Shown here: one piece after another, positions 60,974 through 64,000 of the stretch | Layout of the letters: every line of letters starts with the position of its first letter | How positions within the stretch are numbered: the stretch's first letter is position 1 | Assembly: GCF_006717045.1 (NCBI RefSeq) | Contig: NZ_VFPH01000002.1 | Coordinates: forward strand, 1,364,001 to 1,428,000 | Source of the DNA: Pseudonocardia cypriaca | GTDB taxonomy: Bacteria > Actinomycetota > Actinomycetes > Mycobacteriales > Pseudonocardiaceae | Direction: 5' to 3' | Length of the DNA: 64,000 nucleotides | Made by a program: the position numbers and the translations under genes | Notes under the pieces: generated by a model | Told to the model about the DNA's origin: nothing | The model's input: only the letters and a program-made list of their open reading frames with translations | Databases searched by the model: none

Positions 60974-61510
60974 TCAGGAGTCCTCTAGGCCCGCTGTGCC
61001 GAGCACCGCGGAGTCGCTGCGGTGCCGGGCGGCCTGGGCCGCGGCCTGCCGGCGGGCGGCCTGCCAGTCGCCCAGCAGCTTGCCCTGCAGGCCGAACATC
61101 TCCCGCTCCTGCTCCGGCTCGGCGTGGTCGTAGCCGAGCAGGTGCAGCACCCCGTGCACGGTGAGCAGGTGCATCTCGTCGGCGAGGGAGTGCCCGGCCT
61201 TGCGGGCTTGCGCCTTGGCGAAGTCGGGGCAGAGCACGATGTCGCCGAGCAGTGCGGGGCCGGTGTCGGGCGCGTCGGGCCGCCGCGACTCCTCCACCAG
61301 CTCGTCCATCGGGAACGACAGGACGTCGGTGGGCCCCGGCTCGTCCATCCAGCGCTCGTGCAGCTCGCTCATGACCTCCTCGGTCACGACGAGGATCGAC
61401 AGCTCGGCCGCGGGGTTGACGTGCATCGCATCGAGGGAGAAGCGCGCCACCGAGGCCAAGAGCGACTCGTCGACGGGCACGCCCGACTCGTTGCACACCT
61501 CGATCGACAC
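60974..61510 (-). CDS. ybeY: Endoribonuclease YbeY
   Basis: 178 residues. ELSILVVTEEVMSELHERWM, GPTDVLSFPMDE, GDIVLCPDFAKAQARKAG and the zinc motif HGVLHLLGYDH (H-x3-H-x5-H) are intact. Acts in 16S rRNA 3' maturation and 70S quality control. GTG 61510 follows AGGGGAAA. Ala-rich C-terminal extension. phoH, normally the upstream neighbour, is not found here. Confidence 0.94.
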   Translation of the reverse strand: MSIEVCNESGVPVDESLLASVARFSLDAMHVNPAAELSILVVTEEVMSELHERWMDEPGPTDVLSFPMDELVEESRRPDAPDTGPALLGDIVLCPDFAKAQARKAGHSLADEMHLLTVHGVLHLLGYDHAEPEQEREMFGLQGKLLGDWQAARRQAAAQAARHRSDSAVLGTAGLEDS

Positions 61511-61580
61511 GATTTCCCCTGCTCATCTACGCCGGCAATACATCAAGCGTAGACCGTGGTCCGGAACGACCGGAGCGCGG

Positions 61581-62036
61581 TCAGACGCGCGTCGGTGCCC
61601 GCTGGGCGCCGCTGCGGACCGACCAGCGACCGGAGGAACGCTGCACCGTGAGCGGGTGGTCGAAGCAATGGCTGACCGCCGCCGACGTGACCACGTCGTC
61701 GATGGGACCCGCAGCGCAACAGTCCCCCTGCCGCAGCAGCAGCGCGTGGGTGGCCACGCCGGGGATCTCCTCGAGGTGGTGGGTCACCAGGACGGTCGCG
61801 AGGTCGGGGTGGTGCTGCGCGAGCACCTCCACCGTGCCCCGCGTGGGGTGCCACTGCGCACCGAGGAGGCGCAGCAGCGTGCTCTTCCCCGCGCCGTTCG
61901 GCCCCAGCACCGCCCAGTGCTCCCCGCGCTGCACCGTCACCGAGATGCGCCTCAGGAGGGCGCGGCCCTCGCGGACCACGTCGACCTCGTCGACGCGCAG
62001 CACCGGACCCGTCTCCGACGGACGGCTGTTGTTCAT
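61581..62036 (-). pseudogene. ABC transporter ATPase with internal in-frame deletion
   Basis: 151 residues against about 250 expected. N-terminal part intact through Walker A (AVLGPNGAGKSTLLRLLG) and HPTRGTVEVL, then the sequence jumps directly to HPDLATVLVTHHLEEIPG, the H-loop. The Q-loop, LSGGQ signature and Walker B, roughly 100 residues, are absent without a frameshift. It cannot hydrolyse ATP as a normal subunit. ATG 62036; frame open upstream but not coding. Followed on the same strand by ybeY, 70 bp away. Confidence 0.8.
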
Positions 62037-62053
62037 CTCGACCGATCCAAGAT

Positions 62054-62746
62054 CTACGACTCGGCCCGAAGTCTCTCGAGCGTGGTGTGCACGTTCCGCT
62101 CCGTGGCTGCGGCAGCGGCGTCGACGTCGCCATCGGCGATCGCATCGGCGAGCGCCCTGTGGGCGCCGTCGGAGTCCTCCAGCTCGGCCCGGGTGCGCAG
62201 GCCCGCGTCCGCGACGAGATCGTTCGCGGCGCTGCGCAGTGCCCCGAGGAACGATCCGAAGACCTCGGAGAGCACGTCGTTGTGGGCGGCCGCGACGACC
62301 GCGGTGTGGAACTCCAGATCGGCTTCGACCAGCGCGACCGGCGACGCAGCCGCGTCCCGCTTCGCGAGGGCGGCTCGTATCCGCTCCACGTCCTCCGCGG
62401 TCCTGCGCCGGGCCGCGAGCTTGGCCGCCTCGACCTCGAGCCCGGCCCGCACCTCGTACACCTCGGCGATCGCGGCCCGTCGAAGGCTCTGTTCCAGCGC
62501 GGGCAGCGGGGTTGCCGAGACGACGACCGTCCCGACGCCGTGCCGGGTCTCGAGCTGACCGATCGCGACCAGTGCGCGCATCGCCTCGCGCGCCGTCGGC
62601 CTGCTCACCCCCAGCTGCTTGCTCAGCGCCAGTTCGCCGGGCACCCGACTGCCGACCGGCCACTCGCCGGACGCGAGCAGGCGCTGCAGCTCGCTGGTCG
62701 CCTGCTCGACCAGCGAGCGGCGCTGTACCGCGCGTACCGCCAACAC
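62054..62746 (-). CDS. GntR family transcriptional regulator, FadR/FCD type
   Basis: 230 residues. GntR helix-turn-helix ASGEWPVGSRVPGELALSKQLGVSRPTAREAMRAL and RHGVGTVVVS (region 25-75), FCD domain EVYEVRAGLEVEAAKLAARR, LVEADLEFHTAVVAAAHND, DGAHRALADAI. GTG 62746. It lies 38 bases after the leuA-like gene on the same strand, so it may be cotranscribed and control that gene. Confidence 0.85.
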   Translation of the reverse strand: MLAVRAVQRRSLVEQATSELQRLLASGEWPVGSRVPGELALSKQLGVSRPTAREAMRALVAIGQLETRHGVGTVVVSATPLPALEQSLRRAAIAEVYEVRAGLEVEAAKLAARRRTAEDVERIRAALAKRDAAASPVALVEADLEFHTAVVAAAHNDVLSEVFGSFLGALRSAANDLVADAGLRTRAELEDSDGAHRALADAIADGDVDAAAAATERNVHTTLERLRAES

Positions 62747-62784
62747 CGTCTCCGTCCCGGGTCCCAGCAGGCTCCGCGGCGAAC

Positions 62785-64000
62785 CTACAGTCCACTTCCG
62801 GGCTTCTCGGGCGCGGCGCGGTTCACGGCCGAGATCACGGCGTGCACGGACGCCGTCAGCACCGAGGTGTCGAGGCCGACCCCCCACACGTCCGAGCCGT
62901 CGACCCGGCACAGGGCGTACGCGGCTGCGCGGCTGTCCCGGGTGGGGGACGTCGCCTGCTGGTGGAAGTCGAGGATGTCGACGTCGATGCCGACGGCGCC
63001 CAGCGCGACCGCCAGGCCGGCCAGCGGTCCGGCCGCGGTTCCCTCCACTGCACGCACCGGCCCGCCCGTGCTCACCTGAGCCGCGAACAGGTGCCGGCCG
63101 TCGCGCAACGGCCACGTGCCCCAGTCACACAGCTGGACGGCGCCCTGCCGCGATGTCGTTCCGGGTTCCACGTACTCCCGCTGGAACGCCTTCCAGAGCT
63201 CGGCCGGGCTGATCTCGAGGCCGGTGCGGTCGGCGATCCGCTGGACGACCGCGGCGAAGTCGATCTGCAGGCGGCGCGGGAGGACGAGCCCGGCGTGGGA
63301 CTGGAGCAGGTAGGCGATGCCGCCCTTGCCGGACTGGCTGTTCACCCTGATCACGGCCTCGTAGTCGCGTCCGAGGTCCGCGGGGTCGATCGGCAGGTAC
63401 GGGATCTCCCACGGCAGGTCGGCTTCGGAGGTGCCGCGTGCTGCCGCGAGCGCCGCCTGCCGGGCGAACCCCTTCTTGATCGCGTCCTGGTGGGTGCCGG
63501 AGAAGGCGGTGTGGACGAGGTCGCCCGCGTAGGGGTGCCGCTCGTGCACCGAGATGCGGTTGCAGTGCTCGACGGTCCGCCTGATCCCGTCGATGTCGGA
63601 GAGGTCGATCCGCGGGTCGACGCCTTGCGTGTGCAGGTTGAGGGCGAGCGTCACCAGGTCGACGTTGCCGGTCCGCTCACCGTTGCCGAACAGGCACCCC
63701 TCGACGCGCTGCGCCCCGGCCATCACCGCCAGCTCGGCGCAGGCGACCCCCGTCCCGCGGTCGTTGTGCGGGTGCACGGAGAGGATGACCGAGTCACGGC
63801 GCTCCAGGTTCCGGTGCATGTACTCGATCTGGTCGGCGTAGACGTTGGGGGTGGAGACCTCGACGGTCGCGGGCAGGTTGTGGATCACCGGCCGGCCCGG
63901 GTCGGCGTCCCACAGCTCGGTCAGGCTGTTGCAGACCTCCAGGACGAAATCCGGCTCGGTGAGGTTGAAGACCTCCGGGGAGAACTCGAACCGCACGTCC
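62785..64000 (-). CDS. leuA: 2-isopropylmalate synthase-like protein (N-terminus outside window)
   Basis: At least 404 residues of the LeuA/homocitrate synthase family, LeuA type 2 as in actinobacteria: RFEFSPEVFNLTEPDFVLEVCNSLTELW, metal-binding SVHPHNDRGTGVACAELAVMAG, GCLFGNGERTGNVDLV, and a C-terminal regulatory LeuA_dimer domain ending VHAVISAVNR. Condenses acetyl-CoA with 2-oxoisovalerate or a related 2-oxo acid. It may be a paralogue, because it is tied to a dedicated GntR gene rather than other leucine genes. The start codon lies beyond position 64000. Confidence 0.88.
   Translation of the reverse strand, partial: DVRFEFSPEVFNLTEPDFVLEVCNSLTELWDADPGRPVIHNLPATVEVSTPNVYADQIEYMHRNLERRDSVILSVHPHNDRGTGVACAELAVMAGAQRVEGCLFGNGERTGNVDLVTLALNLHTQGVDPRIDLSDIDGIRRTVEHCNRISVHERHPYAGDLVHTAFSGTHQDAIKKGFARQAALAAARGTSEADLPWEIPYLPIDPADLGRDYEAVIRVNSQSGKGGIAYLLQSHAGLVLPRRLQIDFAAVVQRIADRTGLEISPAELWKAFQREYVEPGTTSRQGAVQLCDWGTWPLRDGRHLFAAQVSTGGPVRAVEGTAAGPLAGLAVALGAVGIDVDILDFHQQATSPTRDSRAAAYALCRVDGSDVWGVGLDTSVLTASVHAVISAVNRAAPEKPGSGL

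Noticed and set aside
61527..61552. CTACGC...GCGTAG inverted repeat upstream of ybeY as an operator
   Set aside because: Six-base arms with a 14-base gap are expected by chance and no linked regulator is evident.

Overview
The window is very GC-rich, with GTG and TTG starts, four-base ATGA/GTGA gene overlaps, shared-ATPase-style sugar transporters and an actinobacterial gene order. This fits a member of the Pseudonocardiaceae, perhaps Pseudonocardia; that name is inference. The order glyS - smtB - zur - YbjN-like - uppS - recO - era - cytidine-deaminase-like - corC - ybeY, with dnaG and dgt nearby, matches the Rv2343c-Rv2367c neighbourhood of Mycobacterium tuberculosis as I remember it. The right two thirds is therefore a conserved core into which accessory blocks have been inserted.

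Layout. 1-6.7 kb holds carboxylate and sugar-acid catabolism: an aldehyde dehydrogenase and a fumarylacetoacetate-hydrolase-fold dehydratase, divergent from a GntR regulator over a perfect palindrome; a GlcD-type FAD oxidase; and a tartrate/D-malate dehydrogenase coupled to a DASS-type anion transporter. 6.7-10.6 kb is a formamide/amide module (fmdB-amiS-fmdA, a MarR regulator and a cytosolic AmiC-like amide-binding protein) with a shared candidate operator. 10.7-19.5 kb is a sugar-uptake operon: GntR, class V aminotransferase, lipoprotein binding protein, two permeases, a GH36-like and a GH20-like enzyme without signal peptides. 19.5-28 kb has a polysaccharide deacetylase lipoprotein, a DUF4015-type hydrolase, a class IV aminotransferase, rtcB, and a dnaG operon with a methyltransferase. 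28-38.5 kb has a secreted HNH-type protein, an intact IS256-family element, a TetR/P450 pair, an ECF41 sigma factor with its carboxymuconolactone-decarboxylase partner, dgt, a DUF218 protein and an XdhC-like protein. 38.6-47 kb has two CNNM transporters, glyS, an ArsR/SRPBCC pair and the smtB-zur operon. 47-64 kb has uppS, DedA, a two-component system, recO, accessory regulator/enzyme pairs (HugZ-like, MerR/SDR, TetR/P450), era, lhgO, corC, ybeY, an internally deleted ABC ATPase, a GntR regulator and a leuA-like gene cut by the window end.

The most unusual signal is non-coding. Two unrelated composite, highly palindromic intergenic elements each occur as an inverted pair: R1 at 24.5 and 42.7-43.2 kb, and R2 at 29.0-31.4 and 50.9-51.8 kb. 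All four copies carry a 66-68 bp module bounded by CATGATC and GATCATG. One R2 copy has been split by the IS256 element, with an 8-bp target duplication, while the other preserves the uninterrupted arrangement. No CRISPR array, tRNA or rRNA was seen.
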